NCBI GenBank assembly: GCA_944381625.1
Contig: CALWLW010000001.1
Span: forward strand, 62,001 to 126,000
Source: an uncultured Lachnoclostridium sp.
GTDB taxonomy: Bacteria > Bacillota > Clostridia > Lachnospirales > Lachnospiraceae
Reading direction: 5' to 3'
DNA length: 64,000 nt
Under the pieces are notes generated by a model that was not told the DNA's origin, did no database searches, and saw only the letters and a list, made by a program, of their open reading frames with translations. Numbering within the stretch: the first letter of the stretch is position 1; every line of letters begins with the position of its first letter. Below, one piece after another: positions 9,101-17,047 of the stretch. Made by a program: the position numbers and the translations under genes.

Positions 9101-10176
9101 TCGGTTTCGGAGATGATTATAATTTTGACTTTGTCAATAAGATGGAGAAGCTTACCTTAACGGTAAACGGGAAAGCTTATACAACTGCAAGGAGTACGAA
9201 AGAGCTGAATGCAGGGGAAACCGCCCGCTATATATTTACAAGTCCCGGCGTGACAGCGAAAAATGGCGCAGAGGCTCCGTACGTACTGCACTACTATGCG
9301 GATGGAGCGGCTGTTAAAGGAACTGTGTATGGCGAATGCTTTGTTTGGGATATCAATGTTCCGGTTTCTAATTTTGCGCCGGTTCAGCTGACTTATTCTG
9401 TAAAACTGACAAATCCGAAGACAGAGGCGGGCGACTATGGCCAGTATGATGCGGACGGAAGTGAGCAGTATGAGGGGCTTTATACCAATAATAGCGCGAC
9501 ATTATATCCGGTGGACAGCAACGGAGAAGAAGGGACTCCAGAGGATTTCAACAAGCCTACCGTCAGCTATCATGTGCAGGAAATCCCGGAAACCCCGGTT
9601 CCTGAAGAACCGGAAGCTGGAACTGCAAAGCTGAAGATAACCAAGAAGGTGCAAAACAGCAAAGGTGAAGCAAAGAAAGTGAATGCTTCTTTCTATGTGT
9701 CCATTTTCACGGATGACAAGTATCAGAACCGGTATGGCGATGTGATCGAACTGAATCTGGCGGAAACCAGCGAGGCGACTGTGGCGGTGAATGTGGAGAC
9801 GCCCGCAGATGGAAGCAGCCGTACCTACTATGTGATGGAGACGGATAAGGACGGAAATGTAGTAAGCAGCGGAAAAGAGTTTGGTTATCAGATCAGTATA
9901 AAAGGAAGTCAGGCGACGGTATCAAAGACTGCTGATTCAGCGGAGATTGTGATTATCAATCAGCAGGTAAAATCCGGCGGAGGAAGCCACGGAGGAAGTG
10001 GAAGCAGCGGCAGCGACAGTACCGAGAACGCAGTATCGAATCAGCAGCAGGTGGGAAGTGCCAAGACTGGAGATACCAGTCAGATTATACTGTATATCGT
10101 TCTGGCAGCAGCAGCGGCGACAGCACTGGGAGTGTGCGGAATTGCTGTGTATAAGAAAAGAAGACTCACGAAATAA
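6124..10176 (+). CDS. LPXTG-like cell-wall adhesin with beta-helix, vWA and Cna-B-type domains
   Basis: 1350 residues; AGGAGGG precedes the ATG. Residues 1-28 are a signal peptide (MNRMKKFMAMLLAVILVAQC region). About 30-170 is a Glu/Pro/Thr-rich stalk with a 40-residue internal repeat (EAESTEE...VET). About 184-480 looks like a right-handed beta-helix (DGTVDAPFSTIQSAVDAV start). About 560-700 is a Cna-B/DUF5979-like domain ending TFLNKY. About 720-990 is a von Willebrand A domain with a complete MIDAS: D731, S733, S735, T800, D831. A second Cna-B-like domain covers about 1165-1290 (ends VIINQ). A Gly/Ser linker leads to SAKTGD (1312-1317), a membrane helix and KKRR tail, a non-canonical sortase signal. 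It should be wall-anchored and bind a host or matrix ligand. No sortase is in the window. Recombinase genes lie on both sides, so expression may be phase-variable. Confidence 0.85.
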   Translation: MNRMKKFMAMLLAVILVAQCGFTTFATENEQETSNVALEKNEVEEPEAESTEEAELSVETGPEKGLEVSDGTEFEETPGTGTVTVPEAESTEEKGLPVETETVIESKPAEDPVPEAVEEEETELTENPKTTEEEDPETEPTTDIEPENPAEEPETESAAPVTKAMPSSVNLMLTSAEEANVLSVDGAVTFYVDDDADATGDGTVDAPFSTIQSAVDAVMNASTEAEAGTKYVISVAEGTYQRFFVPLGAEKVTIQGSGDGTVVETFNGSELAAEAGRKYDGQGIIIYGADITLKDLKITSEEATKGIWYASAVGSHNGDTGERNNTAITLENITFAGSGKGYAVMPQRSRFTMKDCQIDNYEQAVYVAGDTFACYDWKIEDNEISNCIYAIHGYFGGTPEEEMPVSMSIKNNTISGTEDRFAVIALMDQHNGNSLKMNIEDNTFSYTIVGGINQNADDVIQGGMEGVKTSNTFKDYSFVVDATYLSDEEYSSTYYVPDYDDAQILTWYADPYSEVNYEMYKAFWHYLDENGASLDNPLVFNEEDQASFQMAKNALIITQTGNLEIEKKVTNNILDNSTFTFEVQLYDKDDINMEEPLKLGLYKCIDADGNEAVTDLQETGGIITVQVKAGEKVEIERILPGTICKVTEVTTDRYEAEEKELTATIAGNETGTVTFLNKYIPQENPGAEPEEWDTSKSKTATNLDENYESEVTLSLPSSEEKLVSDVVFVLDKSTSTDVEDQAIEMLNDLNTQIKNTDATVKVGVIIFNQEANNVLQLTELNDNTISNVEQAIRTTIRSGTNTHAGLLAGISMLENDKNVDDSRKYLVFVSDCITYMYNEDATAIALENGDHTSIFAGPDNWTTKYGNSKAPSNWSEWLKDIEVVIQKDNGIYDYPYEQVDLVEGAENYISYEDRENHATSVDKALYLTYQSYQEAAVKYHCYAMEAQSNASADNPWATSFLGHLAGGKEITFDTIQNDIYYLLDAGSKVVDEIGFGDDYNFDFVNKMEKLTLTVNGKAYTTARSTKELNAGETARYIFTSPGVTAKNGAEAPYVLHYYADGAAVKGTVYGECFVWDINVPVSNFAPVQLTYSVKLTNPKTEAGDYGQYDADGSEQYEGLYTNNSATLYPVDSNGEEGTPEDFNKPTVSYHVQEIPETPVPEEPEAGTAKLKITKKVQNSKGEAKKVNASFYVSIFTDDKYQNRYGDVIELNLAETSEATVAVNVETPADGSSRTYYVMETDKDGNVVSSGKEFGYQISIKGSQATVSKTADSAEIVIINQQVKSGGGSHGGSGSSGSDSTENAVSNQQQVGSAKTGDTSQIILYIVLAAAAATALGVCGIAVYKKRRLTK
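6259..6421 (+). repeat. direct repeat inside adhesin stalk
   Basis: 6259-6301 and 6379-6421 are near-identical copies exactly 120 bases (40 codons) apart, encoding PEAESTEE...VET. Such in-frame repeats can change stalk length by slippage or recombination. Confidence 0.6.
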
Positions 10177-10197
10177 AGTACAAAGGAAGTAAGAAAC

Positions 10198-11649
10198 ATG
10201 CCAAGAACCGTGAAAGATATTACTGGAGAACGGTTTGGTAAATTGGTTGTGGCCGGCTTTGCCGGCTACGGCCAGTCCGGCAAACAGAGAGTGTCTCTTT
10301 GGAAGTGTCAGTGTGATTGTGGGAATAATTGTATTGTACAAGGATATCTGTTGAAGAACGGTCGCAGAAAAAGCTGCGGCTGTATTCGTTCTACCCCAGA
10401 ACAGATGATTGGAAAGCGGTTTGGGAAACTGACAGTGATCGCGGAAGACACAGAAAATTTTACAACGCTGCAGAAGGCAGTCTGTCGGTGTGACTGCGGA
10501 AGGGAAAAAAGCGTCGCGACACGGGATCTGAAAAACGGGAAAGTCACCAGCTGCGGCTGCGACCGGGTACTGCGGAGGCAGGAATCTTATCCAGAATACT
10601 GGAAGGATAAGAAAATGGAAGAAAAGCTGGCGGCGTTCCGGCGAGGGGAGTTCACTGCGGTTGAAACACTGGAGGACTGGGTGTACGTCTGGATTCACAG
10701 CGTGTTGCCAAATGTGGTAAAGGAGACGACAATCTGTATGTATTCCGATACGATGGAGCGCCATATCCTTCCATGCCTCGGCAGGGAACTCCTGAGTGGG
10801 CTGACTGAAAAAACGATTATGCAGTGGATCAGGACATTGCAGAAAAATCCGGTTCAAGGAACGCAGAATGGGTGGATGACAGAGGGGACAGTGAGAAATA
10901 CTCTGTCAGTTTTGAGCGGCTGTATGCGTGATGCACAGAAGAGCGGTTTGATCAGACAGAATCCATGTACAGAATTGGCATGGAGTCTGAAAGGGAAAAA
11001 TATCTGGGAAGAGAAGAACTGGCTGAATGAGGAGCAGTTGAAGATATTGATGCCAGTGTTGTCCACTTACCAGGGAGAGGATGGATACCCGATTGGTCTG
11101 GGATTTCAGATGATTTTATATACTGGCATGACGCTGAGTGAAGCGGCTGCGCTGCGGTGGAAAGAAGTGGATTTTAAAAACAGTGAATTGCACCTGGAAT
11201 ATTTTTTGGCAGTGAAGCGGGAGTCCGGATCGGAGGAAAAGCGCAGATATGAGCTGGAACCGCTGACCGGGAGGAAAAGACGGATTATCCCAGTGCCGGA
11301 TCTTCTTTTGGAAGAGATGGAGAACACGCGGAGGAGATATGAGGGGAAACCGGAAGAATTTGTTCTGAGTAAATCCGGGGATATGCCGGTTCGGATAGAT
11401 CGAATGCGCGCGGCGCTGATGCGCAGGGCGCAGTCTTGCGGCATGGGAAAGGTCACTCCCCGGATGCTGAGGGATACATACGCAATCCGAGCGGTGCAGG
11501 CAGGTGCCAGCTCAGATACAGTCGCGGAACTGATGGGGTTTGCATCTTCCCAGCAGGTGATCCGCAGGTATATGCCGAGAGAGACAACCGATAAAAAAGA
11601 ACTCATGAAAAAAATGTTTCATGGTTCCTTTACAGAAACCTTCCGGTGA
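10198..11649 (+). CDS. tyrosine-recombinase-like protein with tandem CDCG/SCGC repeats, degenerate active site
   Basis: 483 residues, starting 21 bases after the adhesin stop with AAAGGAAG upstream. Residues 1-130 hold two copies of a Cys-rich unit: RFGKLVV...CDCGNN...SCGC and RFGKLTV...CDCGRE...SCGC. This unit is common in small phage DNA-associated proteins and probably binds zinc. Residues about 155-255 resemble a SAM-like core-binding domain, and about 270-475 a recombinase catalytic domain. Key residues are changed: the first Arg is T312 (TGMTLSEA), the HxxR His is R422 (TPRMLRD), the following His is D426 and the LGH His is F448. R425 and Y458 remain. It is probably a DNA-binding partner or regulator, not an active recombinase. 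Its end overlaps the opposite-strand UvrA-like gene by 20 bases. Confidence 0.75.
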   Translation: MPRTVKDITGERFGKLVVAGFAGYGQSGKQRVSLWKCQCDCGNNCIVQGYLLKNGRRKSCGCIRSTPEQMIGKRFGKLTVIAEDTENFTTLQKAVCRCDCGREKSVATRDLKNGKVTSCGCDRVLRRQESYPEYWKDKKMEEKLAAFRRGEFTAVETLEDWVYVWIHSVLPNVVKETTICMYSDTMERHILPCLGRELLSGLTEKTIMQWIRTLQKNPVQGTQNGWMTEGTVRNTLSVLSGCMRDAQKSGLIRQNPCTELAWSLKGKNIWEEKNWLNEEQLKILMPVLSTYQGEDGYPIGLGFQMILYTGMTLSEAAALRWKEVDFKNSELHLEYFLAVKRESGSEEKRRYELEPLTGRKRRIIPVPDLLLEEMENTRRRYEGKPEEFVLSKSGDMPVRIDRMRAALMRRAQSCGMGKVTPRMLRDTYAIRAVQAGASSDTVAELMGFASSQQVIRRYMPRETTDKKELMKKMFHGSFTETFR

Positions 11650-14107
11650 CGCTCTGGGGCGTGTTCCGTATCTCTTCCGGCGTACCGGCGGCGACGATCC
11701 TGCCGCCTGCCTCGCCGCCGCCCGGACCCATGTCGATGACGTAGTCGGCGCTGCGGATCACGTCCAGGTCGTGTTCGATCACCACCACCGTGGCGCCGTG
11801 CTCCATCAACGTTTCAAAGACCCGAAGGAGCGTGCGCACATCCAGCGGATGCAGGCCGATGGTGGGCTCGTCGAAGACGAAGACCGCGTCCGACTGGGCT
11901 TTGCCCATCTCTCCGGCCAGCTTCAGACGCTGGGCCTCTCCGCCGGACAGTCCCGGCGTCTCTTCCCCCAGGGTCAGGTATCCCAGCCCCAGATCATTCA
12001 GGATCTCAAGACGCTGGTGAATCAGCCGCAGATCTTTTAAAGCGTCCAGCGCGGTGCGCACGTCCATGGCCATCAGTTCCGGCATGGAGTATGCGTGGCC
12101 GTCTTTGCTCTCATACTTGATCAATTCCGCCTGCTTTGCGTACCTGGATCCCCGGCACTGGGGGCAGGGGATCTCCACATCAGGCAGGAACTGCACATCC
12201 AGGCTGATGGAGCCGGTCCCGTCGCAGACGGGGCAGCGCAGTTTCCCTGTATTGTAGGAGAAGTCTCCGGCTTTGTACCCGGATTCTTTGGCGGAAGGCG
12301 TTCTGGCGAAAACTTTCCGCAGTTCGTCATGGATATTGGCATAGGTGGCCACAGTGGAGCGGACGTTGATCCCGATGGGAGCGGCGTCGATCAGTTTCAC
12401 GTGCCGGATGCCCTCCGCCTGGATGGCGCGCACATGGGTGGGCAGGGCCTGTCCGTGGGTACTGGCTTCCAGGGCGGGGATGAGACTTTCCAGGACCATG
12501 GTCGTTTTGCCGGAGCCGGAGACGCCGGTCACAACCGTCAGCTTTCCTCTGGGAATAGCAGCCTCCAGCGGTTTTACCGTGTGGATGGGACCGGTGGACA
12601 GAAGGATCATCCCCTGGGCAAACAGACCGTCATGGCAGTTTTTAAGAGCCGGCGCTTTTTGTTCGCCAAGGGCCAGAAAAGGTCCGATCTGAGAATGGGG
12701 ATCTTTCTTCAGGTCAGCGACGGTTCCCTGGGCGATGATGCGGCCGCCTCCGGAACCGGCTTCCGGCCCCATCTCGATGATCCAGTCTGCTTCTGACAGA
12801 ACCTGGGTATCGTGGTCCACCAGGACGACGGAGTTGCCGTCTGCGGCCAGATCCTGCATGACTCCGGTCAGGCCCGTGATGTTGGCGGGATGGAGCCCGA
12901 TGGAAGGCTCGTCCAGGACATACAGGACGCCGGTGGTGCGGTTGCGCACGGCGCGGGCAAGCTGCATCCGCTGACGCTCCCCGGTGGAGAGAGTAGAACT
13001 GGCCCGGTCCAGGGACAGATAGCCAAGTCCCAGGTCCAGAAGCCTTTTGGCCGCGGTCTGGAAAGATTCACAGATGCTTTCCGCCATGGGCCGCATCTCT
13101 TCGGGCAGGGAGGTGGGGACGCCGGCCACCCAGTCCGTGAGCCGGGAGAGCGTCATGCGGCAGGCTTCATCCAGGGAAATCCCGCAGAGCCGCGGGGCTC
13201 TGGCGGCCTCTGACAGCCGGGAACCCCCGCAGTCCGGACAGGTCTCTTCTTTCAGGAATTTTTCCACCCGTTTCATGCCCTTTTCGTCCTTTACTTTCGC
13301 CAGGGCGTTTTCCACCGTGTAGACCGCGTTAAAATATGTAAAATCCAGTTCTCCTGCCTGGTTGGATTTTTTCGCCTTATAAAGAATATGCTTTTTCTCG
13401 GCGGGGCCGTCGTAGACGATGGCTTTTTCCTGGTCCGTCAGATCGTGGAACGGTACGTCCGTGCGCACGCCCATGGCCCGGCAGACGTCGGTCATCAGGG
13501 ACCACATGAGGGAGTTCCACGGGGCCACGGCCCCCTCGTCAATGGATAAGGACTGGTCAGGCACCAGGGAATCCCGGTCCACGGTGCGCACCAGGCCGGT
13601 GCCGCCGCAGGTCATGCAGGCGCCCTGGCTGTTGAAAGCGAGTTCTTCCGCGGAGGGCGCGTAGAAGCGCGCGCCGCATTCCGGGCAGACCAGTTCCCGG
13701 CCTGCGGCCACCGCCAGCGACGGAGGAAGATAATGGCCATTGGGACACCGATGGCTGGCCAGACGGGAGAACATCAGCCGGAGGCTGTTAAGAAGTTCCG
13801 TCCCGGTGCCGAAGGTGCTGCGGATGCCGGGGACGCCGGGCCGCTGGTGAAGGGCCAGCGCCGCCGGTACGTACAGGATCTCGTCCACCTGAGCTTTGGC
13901 CGCCTGAGTCATGCGCCGCCGGGTATAGGTGGAGAGGGCGTCCAGATAGCGTCTGGAGCCCTCAGCGTACAAAACACCCAGTGCCAGAGAGGATTTTCCG
14001 GAGCCCGATACTCCGGCGATGCCCACGATCCGGTTCAGGGGGACGTCCACATCGATATTTTTCAGGTTATGCACTTTCGCTCCGCGTATGATGATTTTCT
14101 CCGGCAT
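11630..14107 (-). CDS. UvrA2-like excinuclease ATPase
   Basis: 825 residues. The start at 14107 is preceded by GAGGTG. Two ABC ATPase halves are present: Walker A GVSGSGKSS near the N terminus and GVSGSGKTT in the second half, each with an LSTGE/LSGGE signature and a DEPSIGLHP or DEPTIGLHP Walker B. Three CxxC zinc modules (CPECG, CPDCGG, CPVCDG/CPQCRG) complete the UvrA pattern. At 825 residues it is shorter than UvrA (about 940), consistent with loss of the UvrB-binding region as in UvrA2 or drug-resistance UvrA paralogues. The role is probably damage or drug tolerance. It is transcribed alone; a palindrome lies in its leader. Confidence 0.9.
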   Translation of the reverse strand: MPEKIIIRGAKVHNLKNIDVDVPLNRIVGIAGVSGSGKSSLALGVLYAEGSRRYLDALSTYTRRRMTQAAKAQVDEILYVPAALALHQRPGVPGIRSTFGTGTELLNSLRLMFSRLASHRCPNGHYLPPSLAVAAGRELVCPECGARFYAPSAEELAFNSQGACMTCGGTGLVRTVDRDSLVPDQSLSIDEGAVAPWNSLMWSLMTDVCRAMGVRTDVPFHDLTDQEKAIVYDGPAEKKHILYKAKKSNQAGELDFTYFNAVYTVENALAKVKDEKGMKRVEKFLKEETCPDCGGSRLSEAARAPRLCGISLDEACRMTLSRLTDWVAGVPTSLPEEMRPMAESICESFQTAAKRLLDLGLGYLSLDRASSTLSTGERQRMQLARAVRNRTTGVLYVLDEPSIGLHPANITGLTGVMQDLAADGNSVVLVDHDTQVLSEADWIIEMGPEAGSGGGRIIAQGTVADLKKDPHSQIGPFLALGEQKAPALKNCHDGLFAQGMILLSTGPIHTVKPLEAAIPRGKLTVVTGVSGSGKTTMVLESLIPALEASTHGQALPTHVRAIQAEGIRHVKLIDAAPIGINVRSTVATYANIHDELRKVFARTPSAKESGYKAGDFSYNTGKLRCPVCDGTGSISLDVQFLPDVEIPCPQCRGSRYAKQAELIKYESKDGHAYSMPELMAMDVRTALDALKDLRLIHQRLEILNDLGLGYLTLGEETPGLSGGEAQRLKLAGEMGKAQSDAVFVFDEPTIGLHPLDVRTLLRVFETLMEHGATVVVIEHDLDVIRSADYVIDMGPGGGEAGGRIVAAGTPEEIRNTPQSVTGRFL

Positions 14108-14137
14108 ATCCGCACCTCGTTTTCCATTCGATTTTCA

Positions 14138-14153
14138 GCAGGACGTGTCCTGC
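14138..14153. promoter_or_regulatory. 16-base palindrome upstream of the UvrA2-like gene
   Basis: GCAGGAC-GT-GTCCTGC is a perfect dyad 31 bases upstream of the start codon. A second dyad-like site (ACTA...TAGT with a TACATTGTA core on the minus strand, 14186-14202) resembles BlaI/CopY-type operators. Either may control the gene; no regulator gene is adjacent. Confidence 0.35.
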
Positions 14154-14238
14154 CGTTTCCCCGTATGCTGATATCGTGGAAACTGACTATTTACAATGTA
14201 GTGAATCCGGAAATGGTTGTCAAGAAGTTTCCGCGCCA

Positions 14239-14267
14239 TTGACAAAGAACCGGGATTCTTCTATACT
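14239..14267 (+). promoter_or_regulatory. sigma-A promoter of the ACT-domain gene
   Basis: TTGACA (14239-14244), 17 bases, TATACT (14262-14267). Confidence 0.75.
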
Positions 14268-14338
14268 TTTATGAAAAAGACAGCGGACGTTTTGGCGCAG
14301 ACCGTCAGGCGGCCGCTTTTGTACGGAGGAGTAGAATT

Positions 14339-14764
14339 ATGTTAAAACAGCTTTCGATTTACGTGGAAAATAAGAAAGGGCGCATGCAGCACATCACGGG
14401 TCTGCTCATGGAAAACGGCATCAATATCCTGGGTTCCATGACTAACGACGGCATTGAGTTCGGCATCATCCGCATGGTGGTGTCCGAGCCGGAAAAAGCG
14501 GAAAAAGCGGTGAAAGAGGCAGGGTACCTGTGCTGCCTGACGGATGTGCTGGGCATTGAGATGGCGGATGAAGTGGGAAGCCTGCACAGAGTGCTGCTCG
14601 CCCTGTCGGACAGCAATATCAACGTGGATTACAGCTATCTTTCTTTCAACCGCAAGACGGGCACGCCCATCATGGTAATCTATGCGGAGGATATTTTTGA
14701 GGTGGAAAACTGCATGGAATCCAAGGGATTCGTGTCTGTGAGCAATATTTCACGGGATGTATAA
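14339..14764 (+). CDS. tandem ACT-domain protein
   Basis: 141 residues; GGAGGAG precedes the ATG. It consists of two ACT domains (about 1-68 and 70-140): LSIYVENKKGRMQHITGLL and GSLHRVLLALSDSNINVDYS are the typical openings of each. ACT domains bind amino acids and regulate enzymes or transporters; stand-alone tandem ACT proteins are common in Clostridia and sometimes lie by acetate/acyl-CoA ligase genes. A strong promoter lies 70 bases upstream, giving a leader of about 65 bases. It is monocistronic or reads on toward the EF-G-like gene, which has its own promoter. Ligand unknown. Confidence 0.85.
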   Translation: MLKQLSIYVENKKGRMQHITGLLMENGINILGSMTNDGIEFGIIRMVVSEPEKAEKAVKEAGYLCCLTDVLGIEMADEVGSLHRVLLALSDSNINVDYSYLSFNRKTGTPIMVIYAEDIFEVENCMESKGFVSVSNISRDV

Positions 14765-14805
14765 ACAGGCCGTGTTTATGGATTGTAACTATTCATCAAA
14801 AATCC

Positions 14806-14834
14806 TTGCTATTTCTTCCGGTGTTTAGTATAAT
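14806..14834 (+). promoter_or_regulatory. sigma-A promoter of the EF-G-like gene
   Basis: TTGCTA (14806-14811), 17 bases, TATAAT (14829-14834), 35 bases before the start codon. Confidence 0.7.
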
Positions 14835-14868
14835 TCTTACATGACTAAATGTATTGGAGGAGAGTTCT

Positions 14869-16941
14869 ATGAACGTTTACACGACTGACAGTATCCGCAA
14901 CGTAGTCCTTCTGGGACACGGCGGGAGCGGCAAGACCAGTCTGGTAGAGGCTATGGCATACGTGTCCGGTCTGACCAGCCGCATGGGGAAAGTGACAGAT
15001 GGCACCACCATCAGTGATTATGACAAGGAAGAGATTAAACGGAAGTTTTCCATCAATACATCTGTGATCCCGATCATCTGGAAAGATGTGAAAGTGAACG
15101 TGCTGGATACGCCCGGATATTTCGATTTCGTGGGGGAAGTGGAAGAAGCGGTTGCGGCGGCTGACGCGGCGATCATCGTAGTATCCGGAAAAGCCGGTGT
15201 GGAAGTGGGAACCCAGAAGGCATGGGAGCTGTGTGAGAAATACAAGCTGCCCCGTATGTTCTTTGTCTCCGAGATGGATGTGGACCATGCGTCGTTCCGC
15301 GCCGTGGTGGAGACGCTGACAGAACTGTATGGGAAGAAGATCGCTCCGTTCTATCAGCCCATCCGTGAGAATGAGAAGTTTGTGGGCTACGTGAACGTGA
15401 TGAAGATGGCCGGGCGCCGTTTCTCCGGTATCGGAAGCAGAGAAGAGTGCGAGATCCCGGATTACTGCCGTCCGAACCTGGATATCTACCGGGAGGCCAT
15501 GATGGACGCGGTGGCGGAGACCAGTGAAGAGTTCATGGAACGTTATTTTGCCGGCGACGAGTTTTCCGTAGGGGAGATCCGCGCGGCCATGAAGATGAAT
15601 GTGGACGACGGAAGCATCGTGCCCGTATCCATGGGTTCCAGTACGGAGCTGAGGAATATCCACAACCTGCTGAACGATATGGTAGAACTTTTGCCGTCTC
15701 CGGACAAGATGGAGTGCGCAGGCATCAATATGAAGACCAATGAGATTTTCCAGGCGGACTACAATTTCTCCATTGCAAAATCCGCGTATGTGTTCAAGAC
15801 TATTGCCGATCCGTTTATCGGAAAGTATTCGCTGCTGAAGGTATGCTCAGGCGTGCTCAAGTCCGATGATGTGCTGTACAACGCGACTACGGAGACGGAG
15901 GAGAAGCTGAACAAACTGTACGTATTCCGGGGAAGCAAACCCATCGAGGTGTCGGAGCTTCATGCGGGAGATATCGGCGCCATCGCCAAGGCGAACTGCC
16001 GCACCGGAGATACCCTGTCCACCAAGGCCGTTCCGGTGATGTACGGCAAGACGGAGATCTCCAAGCCTTATACATACATGGCCTATAAAGCAAAGAACAA
16101 GGGAGACGAGGATAAGATCTCCCAGGCCCTGACGAAGATGATGGATGAAGACCTGACGTTGAAGGCAGTCAACGACGGAGAAAACCGCCAGTCCCTGCTC
16201 TACGGCATGGGCGACCAGCACCTTTCTGTGGCGGTCAGCATCCTTGCGGAAAAATATAAAGTGGATGTGGAGCTGGAGAAGCCGAAGGTGGCGTTCCGCG
16301 AGACGCTCCGCAAGAAATCCGATGTGGAGTACAAGTATAAGAAACAGTCCGGCGGACACGGTCAGTACGGCCATGTGAAGATGACCTTCGAGCCGTCTGG
16401 AGACCTGGAGACCCCGTATGTATTTGAACAGACGGTGGTCGGCGGAGCCGTTCCGAAGAACTACTTCCCGGCAGTGGAGAAGGGAATCCAGGACGCAGTT
16501 ACCAGAGGGCCGCTGGCCGGATATCCGGTGGTGGGCGTGAAGGCTGTGCTTTACGACGGTTCTTATCATCCGGTGGACTCCTCCGAGATGGCGTTCAAGA
16601 CGGCTGCGATCCAGGCGTTTAAGAAGGGCTTTATGGAAGCGTCCCCGGTGCTGCTGGAGCCGATTGCCACCATGACGGTTCTCGTACCGGATAAATATAC
16701 CGGCGATGTGATGGGCGACCTGAACAAGAGAAGAGGCCGCGTGCTTGGCATGAACCCGGCAGGGTCAGGCAAGACCGAGGTCGTGGCGGATGTGCCGATG
16801 ATGGAGATCTTCGGGTACAATACGGATCTTCGATCCATGACCGGAGGAAGCGGTACGTATTCCTATGAGTTTGCCCGTTACGAGCAGGCTCCGTCGGATG
16901 TACAGGAGAAGGAAGTGGCAGCGAGGGCTTCCGAGGCGTAA
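14869..16941 (+). CDS. elongation factor G-like GTPase, divergent paralogue
   Basis: 690 residues from the ATG at 14869 (GGAGGAGAG upstream). The domain order is that of EF-G: G domain, domain II, then domains III-V (GGHGQYGHVKM in domain IV, EIFGYNTDLRSMTGG at the C-terminal domain). Walker A is GHGGSGKTS. The switch II motif reads DTPGYFDF, with Y84 where translational GTPases have the catalytic His. The NKxD guanine-specificity motif reads VSEMD (S134, E135, D137). These changes place it in the EF-G-like (FusA2-type) paralogues, not the main translocase. It may act on ribosomes under stress or have altered nucleotide use. It is followed by a strong terminator. Confidence 0.85.
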   Translation: MNVYTTDSIRNVVLLGHGGSGKTSLVEAMAYVSGLTSRMGKVTDGTTISDYDKEEIKRKFSINTSVIPIIWKDVKVNVLDTPGYFDFVGEVEEAVAAADAAIIVVSGKAGVEVGTQKAWELCEKYKLPRMFFVSEMDVDHASFRAVVETLTELYGKKIAPFYQPIRENEKFVGYVNVMKMAGRRFSGIGSREECEIPDYCRPNLDIYREAMMDAVAETSEEFMERYFAGDEFSVGEIRAAMKMNVDDGSIVPVSMGSSTELRNIHNLLNDMVELLPSPDKMECAGINMKTNEIFQADYNFSIAKSAYVFKTIADPFIGKYSLLKVCSGVLKSDDVLYNATTETEEKLNKLYVFRGSKPIEVSELHAGDIGAIAKANCRTGDTLSTKAVPVMYGKTEISKPYTYMAYKAKNKGDEDKISQALTKMMDEDLTLKAVNDGENRQSLLYGMGDQHLSVAVSILAEKYKVDVELEKPKVAFRETLRKKSDVEYKYKKQSGGHGQYGHVKMTFEPSGDLETPYVFEQTVVGGAVPKNYFPAVEKGIQDAVTRGPLAGYPVVGVKAVLYDGSYHPVDSSEMAFKTAAIQAFKKGFMEASPVLLEPIATMTVLVPDKYTGDVMGDLNKRRGRVLGMNPAGSGKTEVVADVPMMEIFGYNTDLRSMTGGSGTYSYEFARYEQAPSDVQEKEVAARASEA

Positions 16942-16992
16942 GCCGCTGTGAATCCGCGGGAGCGGGTCGCCGCGCAGTGACGATGAATCAGG

Positions 16993-17032
16993 ACAGACGG
17001 TTTCTTTGTGAACAGAGGCCGTCTGTTTTTTT
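16993..17032 (+). terminator. intrinsic terminator after the EF-G-like gene
   Basis: ACAGACGG (16993-17000) pairs with CCGTCTGT (17019-17026), followed by T7. Confidence 0.85.
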
Positions 17033-17047
17033 GGAGAATGGACGGAT

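Noticed and set aside
4641-11649. Recombinase-adhesin cassette as a prophage or conjugative element
   Set aside because: No structural phage, relaxase or type IV secretion genes, and no direct repeats seen at the two ends; only the inverted pair around the first recombinase.
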